DNA of 5,807 bases, taken from the NCBI GenBank assembly GCA_012517485.1, contig JAAYUT010000072.1:1-5807 (forward strand). Direction: 5' to 3'. How positions within the stretch are numbered: the first letter of the stretch is position 1; the number at the start of each line of letters is the position of its first letter. The notes beneath the pieces are model-generated. The model was not told the DNA's origin and made no database searches. It saw only the letters and a list, made by a program, of their open reading frames with translations. The stretch comes from Candidatus Atribacter fermentans. Lineage in GTDB: Bacteria > Atribacterota > Atribacteria > Atribacterales > Atribacteraceae. Shown in pieces: positions 5,644-5,807 of this stretch. Made by a program: the position numbers and the translations under genes.

Positions 5644-5756
5644 TGAAAAAAGATTCAGAAAACACTATTCGTATCTTGAATAACGTTGTGAATGGTTTAT
5701 ATTCCTCAACCATTACTAATCAAACAAATAATCTCCCTCTTAATACCAAAGATAAA
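5643..5756 (+). other. Candidate encapsulation peptide and linker of RpiB (residues 1-38)
   Basis: Residues I9, I11, L12, V15, V16, L19 and Y20 fall mostly on one face of a helix, with N, R, S and E on the other. A low-complexity polar stretch (TITNQTNN, then LPLNTKDK) links it to the enzyme core at residue 39. Ordinary RpiB proteins lack this segment. The assignment is inference from pattern and operon context. Confidence 0.7.
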
Positions 5757-5807
5757 GTATTACGAGTTGCAGTTGGGTCAGATCATGGAGGATTCGAAAC
5801 AAAAGAA
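5643..5807 (+). CDS. rpiB: RpiB/LacAB-family sugar-phosphate isomerase with N-terminal extension, 5' part only
   Basis: The first 55 residues of this gene are in the window and the frame runs open off the right edge. Residues 39-55 give VLRVAVGSDHGGFETKE, the start of RpiB, which normally begins within one or two residues of a similar strand (K-I-A-I-G-S-D-H-A-G-F). D47 and H48 of the GSDHGG motif belong to the substrate-binding loop. RpiB interconverts ribose-5-phosphate and ribulose-5-phosphate; relatives act on allose- or galactose-6-phosphate, so the exact sugar is open. About 38 extra residues come first: a predicted amphipathic stretch, ENTIRILNNVVNGLYSS (6-22), then a polar Asn/Thr-rich linker (23-38). 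That layout is typical of an encapsulation peptide and would place this isomerase inside the shell. The start touches the preceding BMC-P stop. The RpiB call is firm from the motif and BMC context despite truncation. Confidence 0.85.
   Translation, partial: MKKDSENTIRILNNVVNGLYSSTITNQTNNLPLNTKDKVLRVAVGSDHGGFETKE

Overview
The window is an interior slice of a bacterial microcompartment (BMC) operon. All genes read left to right on the + strand, with gaps of 2-21 bases, two stop/start overlaps and one 56-base gap. It starts inside a hexameric shell gene (BMC-H) and ends inside a gene for a RpiB-type sugar-phosphate isomerase, so the locus extends both ways.

Layout: 3' end of a BMC-H gene (1-244); two pentameric shell proteins, BMC-P (256-561, 574-867); a PduS-type flavin/iron-sulfur electron carrier (870-2207); a PduT-type trimeric shell protein with a candidate cluster-binding cysteine (2223-2777); triosephosphate isomerase with a TTG start (2796-3575); a CoA-acylating aldehyde dehydrogenase of the PduP/EutE family with an N-terminal encapsulation-type helix (3632-5062); two more BMC-P genes (5084-5362, 5359-5643); and the 5' end of rpiB with an N-terminal extension of about 38 residues (5643 onward). 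No terminator, RNA gene, mobile element or CRISPR array is visible.

How the parts may work together (inference): the aldehyde dehydrogenase turns an aldehyde into acyl-CoA inside the shell and makes NADH. PduS with PduT could pass those electrons through the shell to the outside. Two sugar-phosphate isomerases alongside an aldehyde dehydrogenase fit the group of BMC loci called sugar-phosphate-utilizing (SPU), where deoxyribose-phosphate aldolase splits deoxyribose-5-phosphate into acetaldehyde and glyceraldehyde-3-phosphate. RpiB would act on pentose phosphates and triosephosphate isomerase would draw off the glyceraldehyde-3-phosphate. The aldolase, phosphotransacylase and any regulator are not in this window. 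No diol dehydratase, ethanolamine lyase or glycyl-radical enzyme is seen here, although one could lie outside.

Organism: an A/T-rich bacterium with GTG and TTG starts and good Shine-Dalgarno sites. The gene set resembles BMC loci described from Atribacterota (OP9/JS1), but that assignment rests on gene content and recollection, not on a search. Other anaerobic bacteria remain possible.
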